Assembly (NCBI GenBank): GCA_016302505.1
Contig: JAEDNL010000001.1
Coordinates: 17,789 to 81,788 of the forward strand
DNA from: Bacilli bacterium
GTDB lineage: Bacteria; Bacillota_I; Bacilli_A; RF39; UBA660
Length of the DNA: 64,000 nucleotides
Direction: 5' to 3'
Below are positions 7,037-16,386 of the stretch, piece after piece. The notes under the pieces are model-generated. The model was not told where the DNA came from. It saw nothing but the letters and a program-made list of their open reading frames with translations, and ran no database searches. The translations under genes and the position numbers were made by a program. Each line of letters begins with the position of its first letter. Position 1 is the stretch's first letter.

Positions 7037-10000
7037 GTAGTAAGTGAATATAGGTAGGTGAATGTTTTTTTGTGGGTTTTAGACTCTATAAAACTTTTGT
7101 AACCTTCTAATTGCTTTTTGTAAGCTGGATCATCTGTATGTTTTAATTTATAATCTATTATGTCAATGTGATCGTCATATTCTAACATAAGATCAATAAC
7201 ACCGACTTTTTCTTCATTTTCTTTAATATCTATAAATTCGTATTCTTGATATATTTTTGCATTCTTTATATTTGAGAAAATGCTGTTTTTCAATAAATTA
7301 GAAAGAATACTTTTTTCATTGTCATTTAATATATTGTAATTAGGTTCTTTAAGATTTATGTTTTCAAGTATGTAGTGAAGCTTTGTACCAAATTTCATAT
7401 TTTCTTTTTCTTCATTAGTAATTAATTTATTTTCTTCTTTTGAAAAATGATTTTCTTTTAAAGTTTCTTTAGCAAGTTCTTTTTCTTCTACATTTATTAT
7501 TTCTTTACTATTATTTAAGTCATTTAGGTTAATATTTTTTGCTATTTTATATTCATTGTTAATTAAAGGTATTGGTATATTTGTTATGTATTTTTCAATG
7601 TATGTATAGACAGAATTTAAGATATCTTTAAATGATTTATATTTCATTCTATCTAGATCATCTATGACGTTTGAACTGTTTGTGATGTAAAATTTATCAT
7701 TGTCCAAACTTGTTACAATAATCATTTTTTCTTTTGCTCTTGTTAAGGCAACGTATAGTAATCTAATTTTTTCAGAAATTTCGTTTTTGACATTATCTTC
7801 TTTAAATATTGTTTTAATAAATGTATTAGAGAATCCTTCGTTGTAGCTTGGCATAATTAAGCCGTAAGCGTTACTATATAAAATTTTATCTTTCATGTCT
7901 TGTAAATTAAATTCTTTGTGAAAACCTGAAAAATAACAAATTTTGTATTCTAAGCCTTTTGATTTATGAATATTTGTAATTGTTACAGAATTAGAATCAC
8001 TTATGATTGCGGGAAGTTTTATTACTTCTTGATTTTCCATTAAATTTTCAAAAAATTCTTTCATATCATAGATGTTCATACCAACGTCATTTAAATTTTT
8101 GGCTTTGTTTAGTAGATTATTTAAAATGATGGTTCTGTAATTAAGATTTCCAACAGTTATCATTTTATTATAGAAATTAAATTCGTTTATTATAGTTTCT
8201 ATGATTTCGTAGTTACTCATGCTATCTATGTTTTTACTAATTTCAAGACACTTTTGGTAGATATTGGTTTCTTTGATTTTATTATTTGTTATTGTTTGAT
8301 AGATTGTTTTATCTTCTATACTATACAAATAACTTCTTGCGATGCTGGTATAATAAAATTTGTTGGATGTACTATTGACTTCTTTTTTTATATTTATTAT
8401 TAAGCCTAGTATGTTGTTTATTAAACACACTTCATCAGTAAATAGAATGTCTTCATCTTTATAAATATTTAGTGGAATTTGCAAGTAGTCAAATATTTTT
8501 TTGTAGATGTCAAAACTACTGGTTCTATCCATTAATATGCAAAAGTCTTTATAAGTAATATCTCTTTGAGTTTCCTCATCTAGCACTTGATATTTTGCAT
8601 TAATTTTATCTTTTATGTCATTACCAATGATAAATGCTTCTATTTCTTCTTTAGTGTGATCTTTATCTTTTTCATAATTATAGATTTCTAAGTTATTATT
8701 ATATTTATTACTTCCAAAAATATAAAATCCTTGATTTCCAAAAATAAGTTTATGTTCTTTTTGATAATTTGCATTACCGATAAAGTCGTCCATTATGTGA
8801 TTGAATATTTCATTTATGCTGTCTAGGACTTGCTCTCTTGAACGAAAGTTTTTATTTAAGTCTATTTTTATACCACCATCATTGTTTTTATATTTGTTAT
8901 ATTTTATTTTGAAAATATCTGGATTAGCGTTACGGAAACGATATATAGATTGTTTAACGTCACCAACCATATAGACATTATTATTTTCAATAAGTGATAT
9001 AAATGTTTCTTGCATGTCACTGGTATCTTGGTATTCATCTATCATAATTTCTTTAAAAGAGTTTTTTAAATTTTCTCTAACCAATTCATTACTTTTTATT
9101 AATTTAATAGCTAATTTACTTATATCATTAAATTCAAACATATTTTTTGAATATTTATAATTTTCAGTTTTTTGATGCAATTCCTTAATTATTTCAATGA
9201 TGATACTAGCATCATTTTTAGTGCTTTTTAAGTTATTTAAAAGAGCTTCTTTATTGTAGTAACATAACTCTTTAATTGATTCGGAAATTTCACTTATTTG
9301 TGTTTTATAATATTTAGCTTTTTCAGTAGAGCCATTGGGTAGTCTTGGCATTGTGAAATTTATAGATGATCTAATTTCATCATAAGAAGTAGATTTAATT
9401 AAGGGTGATAAAACAGTATAAAATTTTTGATAGGCTTTTTCTTCAATTTCATAACCCATATTTTCTAGGCTGTTTTTGATAGAATTTACTTTATTTAGTA
9501 TAAGGGATTCATAGGATTTAAATAGCGAGTTTAGATTATCTTCACTATAATAATTTTCAATATAATTGGAAATGTATTCTTCTTTATTAATTATTAAATC
9601 TAGGGAACTATCTAAAGATAAGATTTTTTTTCTAAGAATTTTATCGTTTTTTATGCAGTATTTGGTAACAAAGTTAATAAAGTTTTGATTGTTTTCTTGG
9701 TATTTGCTTACAAATATCTGGTCAATTATCTTTTGTTTTTCTAATTTGATAATTGATGAGTCTATGATGCTTAGTCCAGCGTCTAAGTTTAGATAGTAAT
9801 GATATTTTTTTACAAGCGATAATACGTAGGCATCAAAAGTTGTGATACTAGCACTTTCAATCAGATTCATTTCTTCTGATAATTCAGGAATTTTGCTGAT
9901 TGCTTTTTTTATTCTTTCTTTCATTTCGGCAGCGGCATTGTTAGTAAATGTTAGTATTAATAATTCATTAATATGAGTGCCATTTTTTAATTTTGTAATT

Positions 10001-10110
10001 ACACGCTCGGTTAATACAGCAGTTTTTCCAGAACCAGCACCGGCAGAAATAATAATGTTACTTCCTTCAGTATTAATTGCTAATTCTTGTTCTTTTGTCC
10101 ATTTAGGCAT
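7012..10110 (-). CDS. addA: ATP-dependent helicase/nuclease subunit A (AddA/RexA)
   Basis: AddA of the AddAB (RexAB) helicase-nuclease, the Gram-positive counterpart of RecBCD, which resects double-strand breaks for RecA loading and degrades foreign DNA. It is 1032 residues from ATG 10110 (RBS AAGAGGTG). Visible motifs: Walker A SAGAGSGKT near residue 20, TFTNNAAAEM, Walker B MIDEYQDTSD, GDVKQSIYRFR, TNIHKSKGLEYK and LLYVALTRAKEK. The C-terminal RecB-type nuclease shows GVIDLMLEYDD followed by IIDYK and a QLEGY helix, so its nuclease site looks intact. It is somewhat shorter than the Bacillus protein (about 1230). Its start overlaps the addB stop by 8 bases, so the two are coupled. Confidence 0.95.
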   Translation of the reverse strand: MPKWTKEQELAINTEGSNIIISAGAGSGKTAVLTERVITKLKNGTHINELLILTFTNNAAAEMKERIKKAISKIPELSEEMNLIESASITTFDAYVLSLVKKYHYYLNLDAGLSIIDSSIIKLEKQKIIDQIFVSKYQENNQNFINFVTKYCIKNDKILRKKILSLDSSLDLIINKEEYISNYIENYYSEDNLNSLFKSYESLILNKVNSIKNSLENMGYEIEEKAYQKFYTVLSPLIKSTSYDEIRSSINFTMPRLPNGSTEKAKYYKTQISEISESIKELCYYNKEALLNNLKSTKNDASIIIEIIKELHQKTENYKYSKNMFEFNDISKLAIKLIKSNELVRENLKNSFKEIMIDEYQDTSDMQETFISLIENNNVYMVGDVKQSIYRFRNANPDIFKIKYNKYKNNDGGIKIDLNKNFRSREQVLDSINEIFNHIMDDFIGNANYQKEHKLIFGNQGFYIFGSNKYNNNLEIYNYEKDKDHTKEEIEAFIIGNDIKDKINAKYQVLDEETQRDITYKDFCILMDRTSSFDIYKKIFDYLQIPLNIYKDEDILFTDEVCLINNILGLIINIKKEVNSTSNKFYYTSIARSYLYSIEDKTIYQTITNNKIKETNIYQKCLEISKNIDSMSNYEIIETIINEFNFYNKMITVGNLNYRTIILNNLLNKAKNLNDVGMNIYDMKEFFENLMENQEVIKLPAIISDSNSVTITNIHKSKGLEYKICYFSGFHKEFNLQDMKDKILYSNAYGLIMPSYNEGFSNTFIKTIFKEDNVKNEISEKIRLLYVALTRAKEKMIIVTSLDNDKFYITNSSNVIDDLDRMKYKSFKDILNSVYTYIEKYITNIPIPLINNEYKIAKNINLNDLNNSKEIINVEEKELAKETLKENHFSKEENKLITNEEKENMKFGTKLHYILENINLKEPNYNILNDNEKSILSNLLKNSIFSNIKNAKIYQEYEFIDIKENEEKVGVIDLMLEYDDHIDIIDYKLKHTDDPAYKKQLEGYKSFIESKTHKKTFTYLYSLTTRTLTKID

Positions 10111-12388
10111 TATTATCACCTCTTAAAAATTCTAATTTATCATCAGGATAAATATATTTATTGTCTTTTTCAGTTTTAAAGCAGATACTTTGATATTTGC
10201 AAAATTTACAACTAATGTTATCTGTACCTTTTATTTTGGGTTCTATTTTAAAATTAGCTTTGTTTATGTTATAAATCATTTCATTTATTTTTTCTTCAGC
10301 AAAGGCACCTAAATCATTAAATTCTTTTTCTGTAAGTAGTTTAGCAAATCTGCTGAAGCCGTTTTGAGTAAGCGATAAGCTTTTGATGTACTTGCTATTT
10401 TCATAAGTTGGGTCAAATTCACTTATTAAAGTTTCATTACCAAGGGTGTATCCATTTAATTTTAAATGGTCGTCTATTTGATCTAGTTTTGTTTTGTCAG
10501 GAATGTAGTTAATTATTGGACTTATGATATTTTGTAAGTAAATACCTACTATTTGAGATTTTGGATATAAGTATTTTATTAAATAAATATAAATTGGTAA
10601 TTGGAGTTTTAAGCCGTATGGTGCTAGTCTTAAATCAATATCAGTTTCTCCAGTTTTATAGTCAATTATGACAATTTTATCGTCGTATTTCATTATTTTA
10701 TCAATAATACCAGTAAATTTAATCTTACTATTTTGAATTTCAATATTTTTTTCGCATTCTATTTCTTGGTAATTTGTTAAATTTAAATGAGTGTTAATGT
10801 GACTTATTACATGTTTGAGTTCTAAGAGTATTTTTTCCATAAATATTTTATTTTCTCCTGTAAGCTCATAAGGGTTTTCTTGAAGATAATTTTCTTTGCA
10901 TTTTTCAAAATCAAAATTCTTATTAAACATATTTTGTAAGATGTAATGACACAGTGAGCCAATGTAGGCATCAAAAGTTTGTTGATAATCATCTAGTTTT
11001 AAAATATATGAGCAGTAATATTTAAATGGACATTCATAAAATGCATTTAATTTAGTGTATGATAAATTTAGAGAGTTATATTGAAAGTCTATATTATGAT
11101 AAGTGTTATCGTAAGTCATATACTTATTGTTTTGGTAAGTATTTAGTAGTAACGGTATTTGGCTATTATAGCTTCCATACTTAACGTATTCATCAAGAAG
11201 AACACCTAAATTATAGATGTTATTACTGTTTGAAAAATTACTTGGTTCATAACTTTTTTTAACAACGTCTAGTTTGAGTTCTTCAATAAGGGGGGAGGTT
11301 TTTGTCCCACCTTTAAGGTTTTGTTTTGAACTTGTAATAATTAAATTTTTGGTATTTTTTAAGATGTTTTTCCAAATAAAGAATTCATTATTGTTTTTTT
11401 CATAAGTTTTTTCTAAATAAGACAATTTTTCACTATCTGAAATATAGTCTTCATCTTTATAGTTGTGTGGTATAGTTTCTTTGTTTAGGTTTATTAAATA
11501 AATAGTATCTTCATCTGATGGAATGTCATTTTTTAAATCTATTTCACTAATTGCGTTTTTATATTTTTGTTTTTTGATTTTAGTAATTTTAAATTCTTCT
11601 TTTAGAATATCACGAATTTCTTCTATATTTTTAACAAAACTATATTTGTTTAAAACTTTTATAATGCTATTTTTGATTTCTTCATTTTTGATATTTTCTA
11701 AATTTAATTCTTGTAAAAATTTTAAGCCTTCTGTGGTTTCGTACAGAGTTTTTGCTTCATTTAGGTTGATTACAAGATGATAATTTTTAAATATTCTTTT
11801 AATTGTAGAGATATTATCATTATTTATATTTGCAAGGTATACTTTATTTAAGTCTAAATTTTTACTTATTATGTCATTGGCAATAAAATTAATTTCATTA
11901 TCTAAATTTGAAAACTCATAAACTGGATGTGTATATTCATTTTCTTTTAGAGGTATTATCTCTACGTTTGAATATTTTTTTAGTATTTCAATTATGTGAT
12001 TTGTCCATTTATCAATGTGGATAAAACCATAGATATTAACATTTTTATTTTGTATAGCATTTTTAAATAGATTATCTTCTTTTAATAATTTTTTTTCTAA
12101 AAGTTCATTTTTTAAAGTTACTAAATTATTTAATTTTTGATTTTGATAATCTTTATTTTCTATATAATACATATTTGTAAGTAGTTCTTTTGCATTTTTA
12201 TATGTGTAATTTTTTTCTTTAACTAAATAGTATATAGCTTGCTCATCATAATCAAAAAATATTTTCTTTTGAACTTCATTAATAGTTAAGATTTTATAAT
12301 TATATAGTTTGTTTTCTTGGCTTAATTGTTTGATTAGTCTTTTTTTATAGTTTTGAGGAACTATTAAGTAATCTGCGATTATTTCCAT
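10103..12388 (-). CDS. addB: ATP-dependent nuclease subunit B (AddB/RexB), short form
   Basis: Second subunit of AddAB/RexAB, identified by its C-terminal half and position directly upstream of addA. It has LSYTKLNAFYECPFKYYC near residues 430-447, then a RecB-type nuclease site GIIDKIMKYDD and IIDYKTG, then CKFCKYQSIC near the C-terminus. The Cys set (one in YECPF, three in CKFCKYQSIC) is the AddB 4Fe-4S staple. At 761 residues it is much shorter than Bacillus AddB (about 1160), and no Walker A is visible at the N-terminus, as in streptococcal RexB. The N-terminal helicase-like half is therefore degenerate. RBS GGTGAT precedes the ATG at 12388. Confidence 0.88.
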   Translation of the reverse strand: MEIIADYLIVPQNYKKRLIKQLSQENKLYNYKILTINEVQKKIFFDYDEQAIYYLVKEKNYTYKNAKELLTNMYYIENKDYQNQKLNNLVTLKNELLEKKLLKEDNLFKNAIQNKNVNIYGFIHIDKWTNHIIEILKKYSNVEIIPLKENEYTHPVYEFSNLDNEINFIANDIISKNLDLNKVYLANINNDNISTIKRIFKNYHLVINLNEAKTLYETTEGLKFLQELNLENIKNEEIKNSIIKVLNKYSFVKNIEEIRDILKEEFKITKIKKQKYKNAISEIDLKNDIPSDEDTIYLINLNKETIPHNYKDEDYISDSEKLSYLEKTYEKNNNEFFIWKNILKNTKNLIITSSKQNLKGGTKTSPLIEELKLDVVKKSYEPSNFSNSNNIYNLGVLLDEYVKYGSYNSQIPLLLNTYQNNKYMTYDNTYHNIDFQYNSLNLSYTKLNAFYECPFKYYCSYILKLDDYQQTFDAYIGSLCHYILQNMFNKNFDFEKCKENYLQENPYELTGENKIFMEKILLELKHVISHINTHLNLTNYQEIECEKNIEIQNSKIKFTGIIDKIMKYDDKIVIIDYKTGETDIDLRLAPYGLKLQLPIYIYLIKYLYPKSQIVGIYLQNIISPIINYIPDKTKLDQIDDHLKLNGYTLGNETLISEFDPTYENSKYIKSLSLTQNGFSRFAKLLTEKEFNDLGAFAEEKINEMIYNINKANFKIEPKIKGTDNISCKFCKYQSICFKTEKDNKYIYPDDKLEFLRGDNNA

Positions 12389-12403
12389 TTTATCACCAAT
12401 ATA

Positions 12404-12412
12404 ATTATATCA
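12404..12412 (-). promoter_or_regulatory. Extended -10 promoter of addBA
   Basis: Minus-strand TGATATAAT (12412-12404) lies 15 bases before the addB ATG. No good -35 was seen. Confidence 0.55.
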
Positions 12413-12539
12413 TGAAGCTATATAGAGTTCTAATAAAATTCATAATTTTTCGTACATTTGTATAACTTTTTTAAATTTTAATATATTATGTAAAGCTGGT
12501 AAGTTTTAAAGTTTGTCTTCTTATTTTCAACTTTTCATG

Positions 12540-12548
12540 TGTTATAAT
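12540..12548 (+). promoter_or_regulatory. Extended -10 promoter before a structured leader
   Basis: TGTTATAAT (TATAAT at 12543-12548, TGn spaced upstream) would start transcription near 12555. This leaves a leader of about 160 bases before the XRE regulator gene. Confidence 0.5.
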
Positions 12549-12591
12549 TCTTATAGATAGAATAGGTGAGAATTAGTGATTTTATGCAAGA

Positions 12592-12687
12592 TGTTAACTA
12601 TCGTTGACAAAGTTCCTGTGTAAGTTGCTAGACTTACTTGAACGGAAATGATATTATTGAGCCATTAAATTTGATTCCGAATTTAAT
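12592..12687 (+). ncRNA. Structured 5' leader, candidate cis-regulatory RNA
   Basis: Three hairpins follow each other in the long leader of the 12715 gene. TGTTAAC/GTTGACA (12592-12598 with 12603-12609) has a TATC tetraloop and one G-T pair. GTTC/GAAC (12612-12615 with 12640-12643) encloses a perfect GTAAGT/ACTTAC stem (12620-12625 with 12632-12637). ATTAAATT/AATTTAAT (12664-12671 with 12680-12687) sits just before the RBS. The rest of the 12389-12714 gap is AT-rich with no coding signal. I cannot assign it to a known riboswitch class. Confidence 0.45.
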
Positions 12688-12714
12688 ATCAAAAAATGTA
12701 GAAGGAGTGTTTAT

Positions 12715-13473
12715 ATGAAATTTGAAGAAAAGATGATGTTATTGCGAAAAAAAAGCATGTTATCCCAAGAACAATTAGCAGAAAAATTAGATGTAACAAG
12801 ACAAACAGTTTCTAAATGGGAATTAGGACAGTCAAAGCCAGATATGGATAAACTAACATCAATGAGTAAACTTTTTAATGTAAGTATTGATGTTCTTACT
12901 AATGATGATGAAATTATTGATAGTGATACATCAGTAAAAAATGAAGAAAAATCCAAACTGGGAGGTAGTGTAGTGAAAAGAAAATATGTTTTGTATATTT
13001 TAATTGCTATTTTAATAGCTGCATCAACAACTTTAGCAGTTAGAATAGGTAATAGTATTAAAGCAGAAAATGAAAAAAGAGCACAAGAAGAACAAGCTAT
13101 TAAAGATGATATAAAACGTCGTCAAGAAGAAATAGATAAAAAAATTCAAGATACTCAGAAAAAAAATGAAGATATGAAAAAAGAAAATGAGAAAGCAAGT
13201 TTTAATAGAACATATGAAATTGCTGCTGGAACTGCTTCTAAATCAAGAGTATCTTGGACTTTAGATGATGTTATGACTAATAATAAGAAAAATAGTGATA
13301 GATTAATTGAGGTAATTTTTAATGAAACTTCTTATGGTACTTCATCAAATGAAATAGTTAAGATTAAAAGTTTATTAAAAAATTTTGAAGGATATAAGAT
13401 AGTTAATTATGAAGTATCTTTTGATTATAGCGAAGATGGCTATATAAATAAGATGACTATTAAGGAACAGTAA
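12715..13473 (+). CDS. Membrane-anchored XRE-family regulator
   Basis: A 252-residue protein with an N-terminal helix-turn-helix of the Cro/CI (XRE) type at residues about 4-60 (LSQEQLAEKLDVTRQTVSKWE). A single membrane segment follows at about residues 88-108. Then comes a highly charged coiled coil (about 110-160) and an extracytoplasmic C-terminal domain of about 90 residues that I do not recognise. The layout suggests a one-component regulator that senses outside or at the membrane and binds DNA inside. RBS GAAGGAG. The lemA gene follows 12 bases later, so they form an operon. The structured leader upstream may regulate both. Confidence 0.8.
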   Translation: MKFEEKMMLLRKKSMLSQEQLAEKLDVTRQTVSKWELGQSKPDMDKLTSMSKLFNVSIDVLTNDDEIIDSDTSVKNEEKSKLGGSVVKRKYVLYILIAILIAASTTLAVRIGNSIKAENEKRAQEEQAIKDDIKRRQEEIDKKIQDTQKKNEDMKKENEKASFNRTYEIAAGTASKSRVSWTLDDVMTNNKKNSDRLIEVIFNETSYGTSSNEIVKIKSLLKNFEGYKIVNYEVSFDYSEDGYINKMTIKEQ

Positions 13474-13485
13474 GGGGGAATAGAA

Positions 13486-14025
13486 ATGATATTTAACATA
13501 TGTTTAGTAATAGTAATAATTTTAACATTAGTAATGATTTTGGGGTATAATCGCTTTATAAAAGCAAATAATGCAGTTAAGGAGTCTACTTCAGCTATTG
13601 ATGTATTATTAAAACAAAGATTTGATTTGTTACCTAATATAATAGAATGTGTAAAGGGATATGCAAAACATGAAAAAACTACTTTAGAAGAATTAGTAAA
13701 ATTAAGAAATAGTTATAATAGTAATGGATTTAGTGTTTCTGAGGCTGAAAAAATAGATAAAAAATTTGTACCTATTATGGCACTTGCTGAAAACTATCCG
13801 GAGCTAAAAGCTAATGAACAATACTTAAGTTTACAAAATAATTTAGTAGAAATAGAAAACAAAATTAATGATGCAAGACTTCAATATAATAGTAGGGTTA
13901 CAACATTTAATAATTTAGTTGAATCAGTACCTTCAAATATAGTTGCAAAAACTTTTGGTTTTGAAAAGCAAGAATTATTTAAAGCTAATGAAGATGAAAA
14001 GCAAAATATCAAAGTTAGTTTATAA
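13486..14025 (+). CDS. lemA: LemA family protein
   Basis: A 179-residue LemA family protein. It has one N-terminal membrane helix (residues about 3-20), then the conserved AIDVLLKQRFDLLPNIIE pattern of the cytoplasmic or external helical bundle, and a typical FNNLVESVPSNIVAKTFGF segment. Family members are full length at 180-200 residues. The molecular role of LemA is not established. It is co-transcribed with the membrane-bound XRE regulator and ends at a strong terminator. RBS AAGGGGGAA lies before the ATG. Confidence 0.92.
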   Translation: MIFNICLVIVIILTLVMILGYNRFIKANNAVKESTSAIDVLLKQRFDLLPNIIECVKGYAKHEKTTLEELVKLRNSYNSNGFSVSEAEKIDKKFVPIMALAENYPELKANEQYLSLQNNLVEIENKINDARLQYNSRVTTFNNLVESVPSNIVAKTFGFEKQELFKANEDEKQNIKVSL

Positions 14026-14026
14026 G

Positions 14027-14052
14027 GAATAGAGAGATCTATTCTTTTTTTT
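14027..14052 (+). terminator. Intrinsic terminator of the XRE-lemA operon
   Basis: GAATAGA (14027-14033), loop GAGA and TCTATTC (14038-14044) are followed by eight T. Confidence 0.85.
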
Positions 14053-14059
14053 GTATTTG

Positions 14060-14099
14060 AAAAAGACTATAAACAAGATTTTGCTTTGCTTATAGTCTT
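14060..14099 (-). terminator. Intrinsic terminator of the VanY operon
   Basis: Minus strand: AAGACTATAA (14099-14090) pairs with TTATAGTCTT (14072-14063), followed by a short T-run. It lies just after the stop of the 14104 gene. Confidence 0.75.
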
Positions 14100-14103
14100 A
14101 GTA

Positions 14104-14967
14104 TTAGTCATCGTATTTTGATGTAATTCCAAAATAGCTTTCCATTGTGATCCAGTCGCCGCCGTTGTATAGTGCTTTTGCTAATTCTTTGCCAACATAT
14201 CTAATATGCCAAGGCTCAAAAATATATCCTGTTTCGTCGGTTTTGTTTTCTGGGTATCTTATAATATATCCATATAGATAAGCGTTGTTAGCAACCCATT
14301 TGCCTTCTGCGGTGTCTTTAAATGATGTTGTTATAGTGTTTAGGTCAAAGGCTAATCCAGATTGATGTTCAGAATGTCCTGGTCTTGCTGATGATTTGTC
14401 TGCTGCTGCTTTACCCTTTTTACTGACATAGCTTTCGTATAGTTCTTTTTGATAATCATAAGAACGATAGCCACTTTGAGCCCATAGGTTTAGGTTTAGG
14501 GCGCTAGCATCGTTTTTCATAAGCAGCCATGCATCATAAGCTTCCTTATTTAACGGTTCTCTAGCAAAGCCACTATTTGGAACGCTTTTAAATGTATTTT
14601 GTGGCTTCCAATCACTTGATAAGGCATAAGTTTTATTAGCTATTAAATAACCATCAACGTAATAAGCACCATTTTCATAAGTGATTTTATATCCTTTAGA
14701 AGAAACGAATTTATCGCTTTGGTCAACTTTTTTTGTTGTGGTTGTTGCTTTTGTAGTTACTTTTGTTGTTGTAGTTGATGTTGAAGTGGTTGTCGTTTCA
14801 GTCGTAGTCGTTGTTGTAGTACTAGTTGTAGTGGTGTTATTGTTAGCAATTTTGTTATTTTCTTCTTGTTTATTATCTTTTTTGTCCATATAAATATTGT
14901 ATGTTAGAAAACTTATTAGTGAAATTATTAAAATTAATAATATTATACATTTTGTTTTATTTTTCAT
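14104..14967 (-). CDS. D-alanyl-D-alanine carboxypeptidase, VanY/M15B family
   Basis: A membrane-anchored peptidoglycan DD-carboxypeptidase. Residues about 6-25 are an N-terminal membrane anchor. A Thr-rich linker (about residues 40-85) leads to the M15 domain. Zinc and catalytic motifs are present: SEHQSGLAFD (SxHxxGxAxD) and FEPWHIRYVG (ExWHxRYVG), plus AQSGYRSYDYQ. It would trim the terminal D-Ala of muropeptides outside the cell. Its ATG overlaps the stop of the kinase gene upstream (ATGA), so it is the last gene of a coupled operon with the kinase and the trypsin-fold protein. Confidence 0.92.
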   Translation of the reverse strand: MKNKTKCIILLILIISLISFLTYNIYMDKKDNKQEENNKIANNNTTTTSTTTTTTTETTTTSTSTTTTKVTTKATTTTKKVDQSDKFVSSKGYKITYENGAYYVDGYLIANKTYALSSDWKPQNTFKSVPNSGFAREPLNKEAYDAWLLMKNDASALNLNLWAQSGYRSYDYQKELYESYVSKKGKAAADKSSARPGHSEHQSGLAFDLNTITTSFKDTAEGKWVANNAYLYGYIIRYPENKTDETGYIFEPWHIRYVGKELAKALYNGGDWITMESYFGITSKYDD

Positions 14968-15563
14968 TTTTCCTCTTCTTTATATATTATGTTAGAATCC
15001 TTTAAAATAGGAATACTATTGATTAATTCGTTATAAGCTTTTTCATAATTATCTGTTGCTATTTTTAAAACATTAATATTTGCTTCTTTTAGATTATCTG
15101 CTAACTTTAAGTAAGTATTTTGCTGATTAACACTGCTTTCAATAGAAAATGCTTGATATTGGTGATGCTGACGTTTTAATCTTTTTTCATAAATACTAGT
15201 GTCATTTAAATATAAAACTACATAGTAAATGTTAAAATCTAATGCGTTCAATTTTTGGACTAATCTTTCGTAGACATCATCAAATCTATATTCTTTAAAA
15301 CCTAATAAACAATAAACTTGTTCAGTGAAGAAAGTTCTATCAAATATTAAATTTAGTTCAGTGTCTTCTAATTCTTCCATATAGTTTAATAGATTTAAGT
15401 ACATTCTTTTATTTTTATCATAGCCTGTTTTTGTTTTGTCTTTGATTCCTGTCAATCTATATAGATTGGATGATGCTAAGTTGTCTCTTAAAAAATTGGC
15501 CATAGTGCTTTTACCAACACCTTGTGGGCCTTCAATTATTATTATATTGCCTCTATTTTTCAT
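14964..15563 (-). CDS. Deoxynucleoside/thymidylate kinase-like P-loop kinase
   Basis: A 199-residue P-loop kinase. Walker A is GPQGVGKST at residues about 12-20. The DRTFFTEQVY segment resembles the DR-containing nucleoside-binding motif of the thymidylate and deoxynucleoside kinase group. A lid-like RLKRQHHQ segment with several basic residues follows. The substrate is not evident. It is coupled at both ends: it overlaps the upstream pseudoprotease gene by 11 bases and the VanY gene by 4. The RBS is AAGAGGT. Confidence 0.75.
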   Translation of the reverse strand: MKNRGNIIIIEGPQGVGKSTMANFLRDNLASSNLYRLTGIKDKTKTGYDKNKRMYLNLLNYMEELEDTELNLIFDRTFFTEQVYCLLGFKEYRFDDVYERLVQKLNALDFNIYYVVLYLNDTSIYEKRLKRQHHQYQAFSIESSVNQQNTYLKLADNLKEANINVLKIATDNYEKAYNELINSIPILKDSNIIYKEEEK

Positions 15564-16350
15564 TTTTTACCTCTTCATATTTTATATTATTTTCTTTTAA
15601 AAATTCTATTATTGTTTTGGAGTCTATGCCATAGCTGAGTTTTCTTGGACCTATATTTTTATTGCCAACAGCTAGTCCGATAATTTCTCCTTTAGTGTTA
15701 ACAATTGGTGCTCCTTGCATACCAAGTTCTATACCATCTGACATTTCAAACATAGTGATGCGATTTTGATCATCGTAAATGTTTCTCGTAATCATTGCAC
15801 TTATTGGGAAAATTGGAAAGTTCATAATTTCATTTGTAGCAATTAATTCATAATTTGCTTGTTCTTTAAAGGCTTTATATTCAGGAAAGGCAAAGCCAAC
15901 TATACATACGCTTTCGCCAATTTCTTTACTTTGATAGAATTTAGGCATTTGACTTTTAAAAGTATTTTCTTTATTTTCAATTTGAATAATTGCTAAATCT
16001 AAATATTTGTGACTTATTATTTTTACTTTTCCAGGATTTTCAGCGATATCAATTAAAATATTTAAAACGGTTATTAGAGTTGTGTTTTCAATACCATATT
16101 TTTTTAAAATCTTTGCTTTTTTACGTTCGGATGTGTTTTGAATTTCTGTTAATATTGGTTTAAAAACGTCCCTTAATTCATCTTGCATTGCAAATAATGA
16201 AGCAACTTTTTTGGTAGTTAGTAAATCACCATCTTCATTTAAAAGTATCGTTGTTGAAAGACTATTAATTAGTTTGTGGTCATAATATAGATAGCCAGAA
16301 GCTAGCGGTCTAACAAAATTCAGGGCTTTTTTTATGGCTTTTTTAAACAT
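15553..16350 (-). CDS. Trypsin-fold (HtrA-like) pseudoprotease
   Basis: A 265-residue protein from ATG 16350 (RBS TTGGTGAT; the upstream TTG at 16362 is less likely). It has the double beta-barrel pattern of HtrA/trypsin proteins, but the catalytic residues look lost. The His segment reads GDLLTTKKVA where an active enzyme has LTNxHV. The Ser loop reads GMQGAPIVNTKGEIIG where GNSGGP is expected. Only the Asp-type segment LDLAIIQI is retained. It has no signal peptide or clear membrane segment, so it is probably cytoplasmic. It may bind peptides rather than cleave them. First or second gene of the leftward kinase/VanY operon. Confidence 0.7.
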   Translation of the reverse strand: MFKKAIKKALNFVRPLASGYLYYDHKLINSLSTTILLNEDGDLLTTKKVASLFAMQDELRDVFKPILTEIQNTSERKKAKILKKYGIENTTLITVLNILIDIAENPGKVKIISHKYLDLAIIQIENKENTFKSQMPKFYQSKEIGESVCIVGFAFPEYKAFKEQANYELIATNEIMNFPIFPISAMITRNIYDDQNRITMFEMSDGIELGMQGAPIVNTKGEIIGLAVGNKNIGPRKLSYGIDSKTIIEFLKENNIKYEEVKNEK

Positions 16351-16386
16351 TTTTATCACCAATATTATTATACTTTATTTTCAAAA

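Noticed and set aside
14681..14893. Val-rich open frame antisense to the VanY gene
   Set aside because: It is the complement of the ACN-rich Thr linker in the carboxypeptidase gene and has no ribosome site.
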